From NCBI RefSeq assembly GCF_037974265.1, contig NZ_CP150233.1:2418001-2482000 (forward strand): a stretch of DNA of 64,000 nucleotides, given 5' to 3'. The DNA comes from Paenibacillus sp. FSL R5-0623. GTDB taxonomy: Bacteria > Bacillota > Bacilli > Paenibacillales > Paenibacillaceae. Position 1 is the first letter of the stretch, and each line of letters begins with the position of its first letter. Below are positions 57,205-64,000 of this stretch, piece by piece. The translations under genes and the position numbers were made by a program. The notes below the pieces were generated by a model. The model made no database searches, had not been told where the DNA came from, and was given only the letters and a program-made list of their open reading frames with translations.

Positions 57205-57246
57205 GAAGCAACCAGAAGGCGTGACTTCGGTTGCTTCTTGCCTTTT
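57205..57246 (+). terminator. Terminator after sleB
   Basis: GAAGCAACC (57205-57213) pairs perfectly with GGTTGCTTC (57229-57237), with an inner GAAG/CTTC. TTGCCTTTT follows, so the T-run is interrupted. Confidence 0.6.
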
Positions 57247-57322
57247 GAATGGGTTAAAATGGTTGTTACGTTTAGCATAATACGATTGCATGATAAATGA
57301 CGCCGTAAAGGGGTTTTGACAT

Positions 57323-58603
57323 TTGAATACATCAGGATTCGAACGAGGTAACAAGAGAGAGTTTCGTATACATGTGCTTCCGACTAAACGTTTCAAAACG
57401 TTTGCTATATCGCTATATGCAGGAGTTCCCTTACGGGAAGATACAGTAACCAAAGTAGCGCTGACACCTTTTGTTCTGCGACGCGGCACGGAATCCTATC
57501 CGGAAACAACGCAATTTCGTGAGCAACTGGAGCATCTGTATGGAGCAGGTTTTGGTTTTGATGTCTATAAACGCGGGGATTATCAGATTGTACAGTTCCG
57601 AATGGATACCATTAATGATTCCTTTGTTGGTGGGGATGAGCAGTTACTGGATCGTTCATTTTCCTTCCTTGGAGAGGTTCTTACACGACCTGCACAGGAG
57701 AATGGACATTTCAGGACGTCTTATGTACAAGCAGAGCGAGAGACTGTTCGTAAAAAGCTGGAGTCCATCGTGAATGATAAAATGCGCTATGCCGCTGAAC
57801 GCAGTATTGAGGAAATGTGCAAGAACGAGCCGTACCGTCTTCACCCACTGGGTGAGCGAAAGGATCTGCCCGGAATTGAGCCTGACACACTGACTGCGTC
57901 TTATCAGGAGTGGCTGCAGCAGGCGAGTATGGATCTGTACGTGGTAGGGGATACGACACTGGAGGAGGTCGAGAACCTTGTTCAGCGTCATTTCAATGTA
58001 GATCGAACGTCCTCCTCTGATTATCAGACACAGGCAGCGATTCGAGGAGATAAGGAAGTTGAGACCGTTGTGGAGCGACTGAATGTGAGTCAGGGAAAAC
58101 TCAATATGGGACTCCGTACATCTATCACTTATGGAGATCCTCAGTATGCCGCAGCACTAATGTACAACGGGATTCTCGGTGGGTATCCTCATTCCAAACT
58201 GTTTGTTAATGTTCGTGAAAAAGAAAGCCTGGCGTATTACGCTTCTTCGCGATATGACGGACATAAGGGCATTGCCACGATTCAATCCGGAATTGAAATC
58301 CCTAATTATGAGAAAGCTGTCACCATCATCAAGCAGCAGCTGGAAGAAATGAAAAGCGGTACAATCAGTGATCTGGAAATGTCCCAGACCAAAGCAATGA
58401 TCCGTAACCTGCTTAAGGAGATGCAGGATTCTGCTTTTGAGATGATCGCTTATGATTTCAATCGACAGTTGTCTGGCAAAGAGAGAACGGCTGAAGAACT
58501 GTTGGCTCAGGTAGAACATATTAGCAAGGAAGATGTTCGTGAGGCGGCAGAACAATTCCGTCTGGATACGATTTATTTCTTGCGGGACGAGAAGGAGGAA
58601 TAA
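57323..58603 (+). CDS. ymfF: M16-family protein YmfF, apparently inactive, EF-P modification-associated
   Basis: 426 residues with the two-domain M16 fold but no HxxEH zinc motif: the corresponding N-terminal region reads LTPFVLRRGTESYP. The C-terminal half has the GGYPHSKLFVNVREKESLAYYA segment (split). YmfF and YmfH are linked by known work to the 5-aminopentanol modification of elongation factor P. It starts at TTG 57323 with AAAGGGG upstream. ymfH follows after 3 bases, so the two probably form a heterodimer with one active subunit. Confidence 0.9.
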   Translation: MNTSGFERGNKREFRIHVLPTKRFKTFAISLYAGVPLREDTVTKVALTPFVLRRGTESYPETTQFREQLEHLYGAGFGFDVYKRGDYQIVQFRMDTINDSFVGGDEQLLDRSFSFLGEVLTRPAQENGHFRTSYVQAERETVRKKLESIVNDKMRYAAERSIEEMCKNEPYRLHPLGERKDLPGIEPDTLTASYQEWLQQASMDLYVVGDTTLEEVENLVQRHFNVDRTSSSDYQTQAAIRGDKEVETVVERLNVSQGKLNMGLRTSITYGDPQYAAALMYNGILGGYPHSKLFVNVREKESLAYYASSRYDGHKGIATIQSGIEIPNYEKAVTIIKQQLEEMKSGTISDLEMSQTKAMIRNLLKEMQDSAFEMIAYDFNRQLSGKERTAEELLAQVEHISKEDVREAAEQFRLDTIYFLRDEKEE

Positions 58604-58606
58604 TCG

Positions 58607-59887
58607 GTGGAGAGCATTCGGTATGAGCATTTGCAGGAGACACTATATTACGAAGTAATGGATAACGGACTGCATGTCTATATTTTGCCTAAACCGGGAT
58701 TCCAGAAAACGTATGCTACGTTTGCAACCAAGTATGGATCGGTGGATAATCATTTTCAGGTTGAAGGACAGGAAGAAGTAAAGGTCCCGGATGGGATTGC
58801 TCATTTCCTGGAGCATAAAATGTTTGAAGAACCAACAGGTGATATTTTTGCAACATTTGCGTCTCATGGTGCTTCAGCTAACGCATTTACGAGCTTTGAT
58901 CAGACGGTTTATTTGTTTTCAGCGACCGAATATGTGAATGAAAATATACAAACATTAGTCGACTTTGTGCAAAATCCTTACTTCACGGATCAGAACGTGG
59001 AAAAGGAAAAAGGCATTATTGGACAGGAAATTGACATGTATGCTGATAATCCAGATTGGCGTGTTTATTTTGGATTGATTGAGGCCATGTATCAGAAACA
59101 TCCGGTGCATATCGATATTGCAGGAACGGTGGAATCCATCCGTACAATCACCAAAGAGATGTTATATGAGTGTTATAACACCTTCTATCACCCGAGTAAC
59201 ATGCTCTTGTTTGTGGTGGGTGGTGTAGATCCGCAGGAAGTTATTGATATGGTTCGATCGAACCAGGAGCAGAAGGATTATAAGCCACAGGGGAGTATTC
59301 AACGTTTCTTCGAACCGGAGCCTGTGCAGGTAGGCGAAGCTAGACGGGAAGCAAAACTGGCTGTTTCACTGCCCAAATGTCTGTTTGGATTCAAGGAGAC
59401 GGACGTTGGAATTACCGGAGAACAATTGTTACGGCGAGATATGACCACACAGCTGATGATGGATCTTTTGTTTGGCTCAAGCACACGATTATTTCAGAAG
59501 CTTTACGATGAAGATCTGATCTCGGACAGCTTTGGACATGAGTATAACAGTTCACCGCAATATGCGTTTTCAGCCATTGGTGGGGATACCAAAGACCCGG
59601 ATCAACTGCTCGCGCGTATACGTGAAGAAGTGGATGCCATTGTAGAAAAAGGGTTCGAATCTACGGATTTTGAACGTGCACGCAAAAAGAAAATAGGCGG
59701 ATATTTGCGTATGCTCAATTCTCCGGAGAACATTGCGCATGAATTTACACGTCAGCAATTCCGTGGCGGTGATTTTTTCAATATGCTCCCGCTCTATGAA
59801 TCGATTACACTGGAAAATGTAAATCTCAGACTGAGAGAGCATATTCGCTGGGATCAACTGGCTGTATCGCTAGTCGTGAGTCCTTGA
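58607..59887 (+). CDS. ymfH: M16-family zinc peptidase YmfH, EF-P modification-associated
   Basis: 426 residues with the intact inverted zinc motif H66-F-L-E69-H70 and ENVEKEKGIIGQEIDMY-type third ligand region. The C-terminal M16 domain has LLFGSSTRLFQKLYDEDLIS (split). It starts at GTG 58607 after GAAGGAGGA. It is the likely active partner of YmfF. The substrate is not known to me. Confidence 0.92.
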   Translation: MESIRYEHLQETLYYEVMDNGLHVYILPKPGFQKTYATFATKYGSVDNHFQVEGQEEVKVPDGIAHFLEHKMFEEPTGDIFATFASHGASANAFTSFDQTVYLFSATEYVNENIQTLVDFVQNPYFTDQNVEKEKGIIGQEIDMYADNPDWRVYFGLIEAMYQKHPVHIDIAGTVESIRTITKEMLYECYNTFYHPSNMLLFVVGGVDPQEVIDMVRSNQEQKDYKPQGSIQRFFEPEPVQVGEARREAKLAVSLPKCLFGFKETDVGITGEQLLRRDMTTQLMMDLLFGSSTRLFQKLYDEDLISDSFGHEYNSSPQYAFSAIGGDTKDPDQLLARIREEVDAIVEKGFESTDFERARKKKIGGYLRMLNSPENIAHEFTRQQFRGGDFFNMLPLYESITLENVNLRLREHIRWDQLAVSLVVSP

Positions 59888-59909
59888 TATGGAGAGGGGA
59901 ACAGGACAA

Positions 59910-60659
59910 TTGAAGGCAATCGGGGAAATGACTGTACTGGTAACTGGCGCAAGCGGTGGCATTGGAGCGGCGATCGCAGAACGCTTCGCCAGAGTGGGAA
60001 TGAATGTTGTTATACACTATATGAAATCGCATGAAGCAGCCAATGAAGCTGCCAGACGGTGTATGGAACAGGGGAATGGAAAAATCATGACCGTGTCTGC
60101 GGATCTTCGCAGCCGGGAACAGATTGAACGCATGCGTGAGAAGCTCGAGTCGCATAATCTCATGCCAGATATCCTTGTGAACAATGCAGGAATCTCGCAC
60201 TATGGGATGTTGTCTGATGTTACAGAGGAGATCTGGGATGAAGTGATGGCGATTAATCTCAAAGGCACGTTTATGTGTACACAGGAAATGATGCCTCACA
60301 TGATCTCTCAAAGGTATGGCCGAATCATTAATGTATCGTCGATCTGGGGACTGTCTGGTGCTTCTTGTGAGGTGCTGTATTCCACAACCAAGGGTGGGGT
60401 GAATGCATTCACCAAAGCACTTGCGAAAGAACTCGCACCTTCCGGAGTAACCGTAAATGCCGTTGCTCCTGGCGCCGTTCAGACATCCATGCTGAACCAT
60501 CTGGATCAGAGTGAACTGAAGATGCTGGAAGAGGAAATTCCGGCAGGAAGACTTGCTCAACCTGATGAAATTTCATCACTGGTTTATTTTCTGGCCCTCC
60601 CTGAATCGGGTTATATCAATGGGCAGATTATCAGTCCAAATGGCGGTTGGTTAACGTAA
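59910..60659 (+). CDS. ymfI: SDR-family reductase YmfI (EF-P 5-aminopentanone reductase)
   Basis: A 249-residue short-chain dehydrogenase. NAD(P) motif TGASGGIGAAIA, NNAG, Ser in VSSIWG and the YSTTK catalytic pair are present. In B. subtilis YmfI reduces EF-P 5-aminopentanone to 5-aminopentanol. I chose TTG 59910 with GGAGAGGGGA 9 bases upstream. ATG 59889 precedes that SD. FabG is the main alternative by fold, but context favours YmfI. Confidence 0.9.
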   Translation: MKAIGEMTVLVTGASGGIGAAIAERFARVGMNVVIHYMKSHEAANEAARRCMEQGNGKIMTVSADLRSREQIERMREKLESHNLMPDILVNNAGISHYGMLSDVTEEIWDEVMAINLKGTFMCTQEMMPHMISQRYGRIINVSSIWGLSGASCEVLYSTTKGGVNAFTKALAKELAPSGVTVNAVAPGAVQTSMLNHLDQSELKMLEEEIPAGRLAQPDEISSLVYFLALPESGYINGQIISPNGGWLT

Positions 60660-60822
60660 AATAGCAAGAAAACTTGATTGGCTGTGAACGAAACAGGTGA
60701 AGGTTGCTGAGAAGCAGCCGTCTTCCGGATTATTTTCAAAATGTTCGTATATAAAATGCCTCGAAAGCACATATTACAACTGTTGATTTTAAATCTCATG
60801 CGTCATCTAAGGAGGATTTATC

Positions 60823-61086
60823 ATGTCAACAGAAAAAACAGTGCTCTCCAGTTTTGACACATGGAAGAAGTTCCTGGGTGACCGCGTACTGCAAGCAGAG
60901 AAGATGGGGATGAGTGAAGAAACCATCAACAAACTTGCGTATGAAATCGGCGACTTCCTTGATGAGAAAGTCGATCCGGCGAACCATTCCAACCGGGCAT
61001 TGAAAGAGTTATGGGATGTCGGCGATGCAGATGAGCGTCGTACGATTGCGACCCTGATGGTCAAATTGGCCAAACAAAACGCATAA
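60823..61086 (+). CDS. ymfJ: DUF3243 protein YmfJ
   Basis: An 87-residue soluble helical protein. Typical of the family are FDTWKKFLGDRV, ADERRTIATLMVKL and NKLAYEIGDFLDE. Function unknown. AAGGAGG precedes ATG 60823. The 163-base gap before it contains a GGTTGCT/AGCAGCC hairpin without a T-run. Confidence 0.92.
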   Translation: MSTEKTVLSSFDTWKKFLGDRVLQAEKMGMSEETINKLAYEIGDFLDEKVDPANHSNRALKELWDVGDADERRTIATLMVKLAKQNA

Positions 61087-61098
61087 GATTACAGATGA

Positions 61099-61125
61099 AG
61101 AGCTCCCGCATGGGGGCTTTTCTCT
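61099..61125 (+). terminator. Terminator after ymfJ
   Basis: AGCTCCC (61101-61107), loop GCAT, GGGGGCT (61112-61118) with one G-T pair, then TTTTCTC. Confidence 0.65.
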
Positions 61126-61283
61126 AATGATTACAAACGGATTACAGAGCTGTTCTTGTAATTCATTTTCATTTTATATATCATTAACGTGACCCATTTT
61201 TAGAAGATGTCTCAGATTGTTGTCCAGTGGACACGTTCTGTTGCTGTCGAATAATGTGGAATAATGCATTACGGGGTGTTGAA

Positions 61284-62051
61284 ATGGAATCTAAACAATG
61301 GTACATGGAATATAAAATACATAAGAACAGACCCGGTTTGTTAGGCGATATTGCGTCTATGCTGGGGATGCTTGAAGTGAATATATTGACCATTAACGGT
61401 GTTGAAGGCAAAACTCGAGGCATGCTGCTTGAATCGGATGATGATGAAAAGATCCGTTTGCTTGGTGAAATGCTTGGCAAAGTAAACAGCATCACCGTCT
61501 CGGCTTTGCGTCAACCTAAATTGGTGGATATTCTGGCCGTGCGTCATGGCAGATACATTGACCGTGACTCGGATGATCGCAAGACATTTCGTTTCACACG
61601 AGATGAACTTGGGTTACTTGTGGACTTTTTGGGTGAAGTATTTAAGAGGGAAGGCAATCAGGTCATCGGTTTGCGCGGAATGCCTCGTGTTGGCAAAACG
61701 GAGTCCATTATTGCGGGCAGCGTATGTGCAATGAAGCGATGGACGTTTGTTTCCTCCACACTTCTTCGTCAGACGATAAGGAGTCAAATGTCCGAGGACG
61801 AATTGAACCCAAACAATGTGTTCATTATCGATGGTATTGTTAGCACGATTCGCTCCAGTGAGCGGCATTATAACCTGTTGCAGGATATTATGACCATGCC
61901 TAGCACCAAAGTTATTGAACATCCGGATATTTTTGTTCAGGAATCCGAATATGATTTTAATGATTTTGATATTATTATTGAACTTCGCAACAATCCGAAT
62001 GAAGAAATTATTTATGATACGTTTACGGCTAGCTACACCGATGAATTGTAA
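61284..62051 (+). CDS. ymfK: DUF3388 protein with ACT-like domain and P-loop (YmfK)
   Basis: 255 residues. An N-terminal ACT-like domain (about 8-85; HKNRPGLLGDIASMLGMLEV) is joined to a P-loop region with GMPRVGKTESI near residue 145 and later IDFIIDG-type VFIIDGIVST. An acidic C-terminus follows. Function unknown to me. Binding of an amino acid by the ACT part and a nucleotide by the P-loop is inferred from motifs. I chose ATG 61284, since the frame back to 61227 is not family-like. Confidence 0.88.
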   Translation: MESKQWYMEYKIHKNRPGLLGDIASMLGMLEVNILTINGVEGKTRGMLLESDDDEKIRLLGEMLGKVNSITVSALRQPKLVDILAVRHGRYIDRDSDDRKTFRFTRDELGLLVDFLGEVFKREGNQVIGLRGMPRVGKTESIIAGSVCAMKRWTFVSSTLLRQTIRSQMSEDELNPNNVFIIDGIVSTIRSSERHYNLLQDIMTMPSTKVIEHPDIFVQESEYDFNDFDIIIELRNNPNEEIIYDTFTASYTDEL

Positions 62052-62117
62052 GGAACCGTACGGAATCATGGAATAGATTAGCAACAACTCAAGAGATAAA
62101 CATAAGGAGGAGATGGC

Positions 62118-63179
62118 ATGTCTGAACTGGGTCAGCAGTTAAGGGAGGCCCGGCTGCAAAAAGGGATGAGTCTTGACGATGTACAGGAAATGACAAAAAT
62201 TCGCAAGAGGTATCTGGAGGCCATAGAAGCAGGAGACTATAAAGTGCTGCCGGGCAGCTTCTATGTGCGTGCTTTCATCAAAACCTATGCGGAGACCGTG
62301 GGACTGAACCCTGATGAGCTGCTGGAGGGACACAAAAAAGATGTACCCGCAGAAGAGACGGAAGCAACGATGGAACCGGTTATTCAGAAGCGTTCCAGCC
62401 GTCCGGTTGAGCGTAGTAATCGGTGGATGTCTGTTGCGCTGATGTGGACATTCCCTGTTTTGATCGTAGTGCTGTTGTATGTATACGTGGTGTATAACAA
62501 TGGTGATGAATCAGATAATCAGGGGCTTGATCCAGTCAAAATTACAGACAGTCAACAACAGCCTGAAGATAAACCGGATCAACCTGCCGACAACGGACAG
62601 GCATCTAATCCGCCTGCGACAGATTCAGGTACTGACGGTACTGGTGAAGGTGACGCTGGCGGTAACGGTGGCGGTACTGACACAGAAGGACAGACGGACG
62701 GTCAAACTGATGGCCAAACTGATGGTCAAACGGACGGACAGACGGATGAAACTGAGGAAGAACCAACTGACAATTCACCGTCTAGTGTGACTGTTGCAGA
62801 AGATGGGAAATCAGGGAATATTACGAACTTTAAAGTTAACGGTAGTGCAGGGCAACCTGTAACGGTTACGATCAAAGCAACAGGTAATAGCTGGCTTGAA
62901 GTGTACAAAGGCGAAAACTCCAGTGGAGAGAAGTTGGAGTATGGTAACACAGCCGAAGGTGACAGCTATACCTTTGAGTTGGATAGTGCAGGTATGTATA
63001 TTAAGTCCGGTTACGCTGCAGCGACCACGATTGAGGTTGGCGGGCAAGTTGTAACGGATGGCAAGGCGACCAATCGGATTCGTTTGAAGCTTGGTGAAGA
63101 CAGTAGTAGCACTACTTCTTCCACAGGTGTTGAAAATGGATCAACGGATGCTACAGGGGGGACCACGGGTAGCGAATAA
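62118..63179 (+). CDS. rodZ: RodZ-family cell shape protein (YmfM)
   Basis: 353 residues. Cytoplasmic HTH domain (about 1-75; GQQLREARLQKGMSLDDVQ), one transmembrane segment (about 105-125), a long Gly/Asp/Thr/Gln-rich linker holding tandem DGQT repeats, and a C-terminal DUF4115-type domain. RodZ links MreB to the membrane. AAGGAGGAGA precedes ATG 62118. In B. subtilis pgsA follows; here two other genes come next. Confidence 0.92.
   Translation: MSELGQQLREARLQKGMSLDDVQEMTKIRKRYLEAIEAGDYKVLPGSFYVRAFIKTYAETVGLNPDELLEGHKKDVPAEETEATMEPVIQKRSSRPVERSNRWMSVALMWTFPVLIVVLLYVYVVYNNGDESDNQGLDPVKITDSQQQPEDKPDQPADNGQASNPPATDSGTDGTGEGDAGGNGGGTDTEGQTDGQTDGQTDGQTDGQTDETEEEPTDNSPSSVTVAEDGKSGNITNFKVNGSAGQPVTVTIKATGNSWLEVYKGENSSGEKLEYGNTAEGDSYTFELDSAGMYIKSGYAAATTIEVGGQVVTDGKATNRIRLKLGEDSSSTTSSTGVENGSTDATGGTTGSE
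62688..62747 (+). repeat. Five 12-base tandem repeats inside rodZ
   Basis: Five units near GGwCArACkGAy encode (G-Q-T-D)x5. Units 2-3 and units 1/5 are most alike. The repeat keeps frame and lies in the extracellular linker, so copy number may vary among strains without loss of frame. Confidence 0.8.
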
Positions 63180-63186
63180 CCCGGTC

Positions 63187-63224
63187 AACTGCAGGAGACA
63201 ATAATCGTGTCTTAACTTGCAGTT
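63187..63224 (+). other. Hairpin between rodZ and the small membrane gene
   Basis: AACTGCA (63187-63193) pairs with TGCAGTT (63218-63224), and AGACA (63196-63200) with TGTCT (63208-63212). The run after it (AACTTTT) is weak, so termination is doubtful. Confidence 0.4.
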
Positions 63225-63252
63225 AACTTTTGGTGAAGTGAGGTGGATGGCT

Positions 63253-63417
63253 GTGACAGTCAGCTGGATCGTAACAGGTTTAGGGATCATTGTCAGCCTC
63301 CTGGGTTATTACCTGACTCCAAGTGCTTGGGGTTACGGAATATTGGGTTTTGGACTTGCACATGTACTTTTGGGTGTGCTCGATATGTTCAGACAGCCCA
63401 ACCGGAGCCGCTACTAG
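63253..63417 (+). CDS. Small two-helix membrane protein, unknown function
   Basis: 54 residues with two hydrophobic helices joined by a short PSAWGYG loop and a basic tail (FRQPNRSRY). I chose GTG 63253 with GAGGTG about 8 bases upstream. ATG 63247 lies closer. Not recognised. The codon use is like that of neighbouring genes, and it lies before a strong terminator. Confidence 0.65.
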   Translation: MTVSWIVTGLGIIVSLLGYYLTPSAWGYGILGFGLAHVLLGVLDMFRQPNRSRY

Positions 63418-63435
63418 TTGGAAGATGGACCAGCA

Positions 63436-63483
63436 AAGCATTTTTGGCAGCCACTTCAAGTGGAAGCCCAAAATGCTTTTTTT
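63436..63483 (+). terminator. Terminator before the yajQ gene
   Basis: AGCATTTTTGG (63437-63447) pairs with CCCAAAATGCT (63467-63477), with one mismatch and an inner CCACT/AGTGG stem. Seven T follow. Confidence 0.85.
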
Positions 63484-63573
63484 CTTTGTCTAAAACAGCT
63501 TGAAATTAGACTTTTGCTTAAGGTATCCTCTATAATGTTACAGAACATACGATTAACTGAAAGGGTGACTGGT

Positions 63574-64000
63574 TTGAGCTCAGAAAATTCATTTGATATC
63601 GTGTCCAAAATGGACTTGCAAGAACTGACAAATGCCGTTACACAAACCGAGAAAGAAATTGGCGCTCGTTATGACTTCAAGGGCAGCAAGAGCAGCCTGA
63701 AACTGGAAAAGGATGCGTTAACGATCGTATCTGATGATGAGACCAAACTCAAGGCTGTCATTGACGTGCTTCAATCCAAAATGGCGAAGCGTGGTCTACC
63801 ATTGAAAAACATTGATTACGCAAAGGTAGAGCCAGCGTCTTCTGGTACAGTCCGCCAGCGTTTGAATTTTAAACAGGGGATTGATCAGGACATCGCCAAG
63901 AAAATCAATATCCTGATTCGAGATTCCAAGATGAAGGTGAAGAGTCAGATTCAGGGAGATCAACTTCGGGTAACTGGTAAGAGTAAAAATGATTTGCAAG
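63574..64000 (+). CDS. yajQ: YajQ-family nucleotide-binding protein, 5' part (runs off the right edge)
   Basis: About 142 codons visible of a family usually near 163 residues. It opens FDIVSKMDLQELTNAV and continues with RYDFKGSKSS and VRQRLNFKQGIDQ. YajQ proteins bind nucleotides, with cyclic di-GMP reported for some members; no target is visible here. It starts at TTG 63574 after AAAGGGTGA. TATAAT at 63531-63536 may be its -10, but no good -35 is seen. Confidence 0.93.
   Translation, partial: MSSENSFDIVSKMDLQELTNAVTQTEKEIGARYDFKGSKSSLKLEKDALTIVSDDETKLKAVIDVLQSKMAKRGLPLKNIDYAKVEPASSGTVRQRLNFKQGIDQDIAKKINILIRDSKMKVKSQIQGDQLRVTGKSKNDLQ

Noticed and set aside
62688..62747. Possible CRISPR-like repeat
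   Set aside because: Units are 12 bases with no spacers and encode an in-frame peptide repeat in rodZ.

Overview
The window is a continuous stretch of core chromosome from an endospore-forming, flagellated Firmicute, most likely Paenibacillus or a close relative. Gene order follows the Bacillus subtilis fla/che – rpsB – polC – nusA/infB – pnp – dpa/dap – spoIIIE – ymf region. Sporulation genes (dpaAB, sleB, ylxY, a spoIIIE-type translocase) are present, and many genes start with TTG behind strong Shine-Dalgarno (SD) sites. The genus is inferred from layout and protein style, not from a database search. All 62 genes called lie on the + strand. I see no tRNA, rRNA, insertion sequence, prophage or CRISPR.

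Layout: (1) 1–18111 is the distal part of a fla/che operon: fliY end, cheY, fliOPQR, flhBA, flhF, flhG, cheB, cheA, cheW, cheC, cheD, a small membrane protein, sigD, fapA and three poorly known genes. It builds the flagellar export gate, sets flagellar number and position, and runs CheA/CheY chemotaxis with the CheC/CheD branch. (2) 18254–25650 holds rpsB, tsf, pyrH, frr, uppS, cdsA, dxr and rseP. (3) 25713–42908 is the translation/RNA block: proS, polC, rimP, nusA, rnpM, a YlxQ K-turn protein, infB, rbfA, nrnA, truB, ribF, rpsO and pnp. (4) 43026–49965 carries ylxY, mlpA, dut, dpaAB, dapG and dapA. (5) 50129–64000 carries RNase J, tepA, ylzJ, ftsK/spoIIIE, sleB, the ymfF/H/I set tied to EF-P modification, ymfJ, a DUF3388 gene, rodZ (ymfM), a small membrane protein and the start of a YajQ-family gene.

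Most of the window is ordinary. The main novelty candidate is the 232-base tsf–pyrH spacer. It has interleaved inverted repeats that allow a pseudoknot, then an intrinsic terminator, then a 20-codon upstream ORF whose stop codon abuts the pyrH start. The terminator arms share a 6-base core with a second hairpin inside that ORF, so alternative pairings are possible. This looks like an attenuator for pyrH–frr, but it is an inference from sequence only.

Other points of interest are close matches to sigma-E, sigma-K and sigma-G promoter consensuses before ylxY, dpaA and sleB; the absence of asd from its usual place between dpaB and dapG; an archaeal/eukaryotic-type prolyl-tRNA synthetase in the proS slot; an RNase J with an intact active-site motif where B. 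subtilis has RnjB; and a run of uncharacterised genes after sigD.
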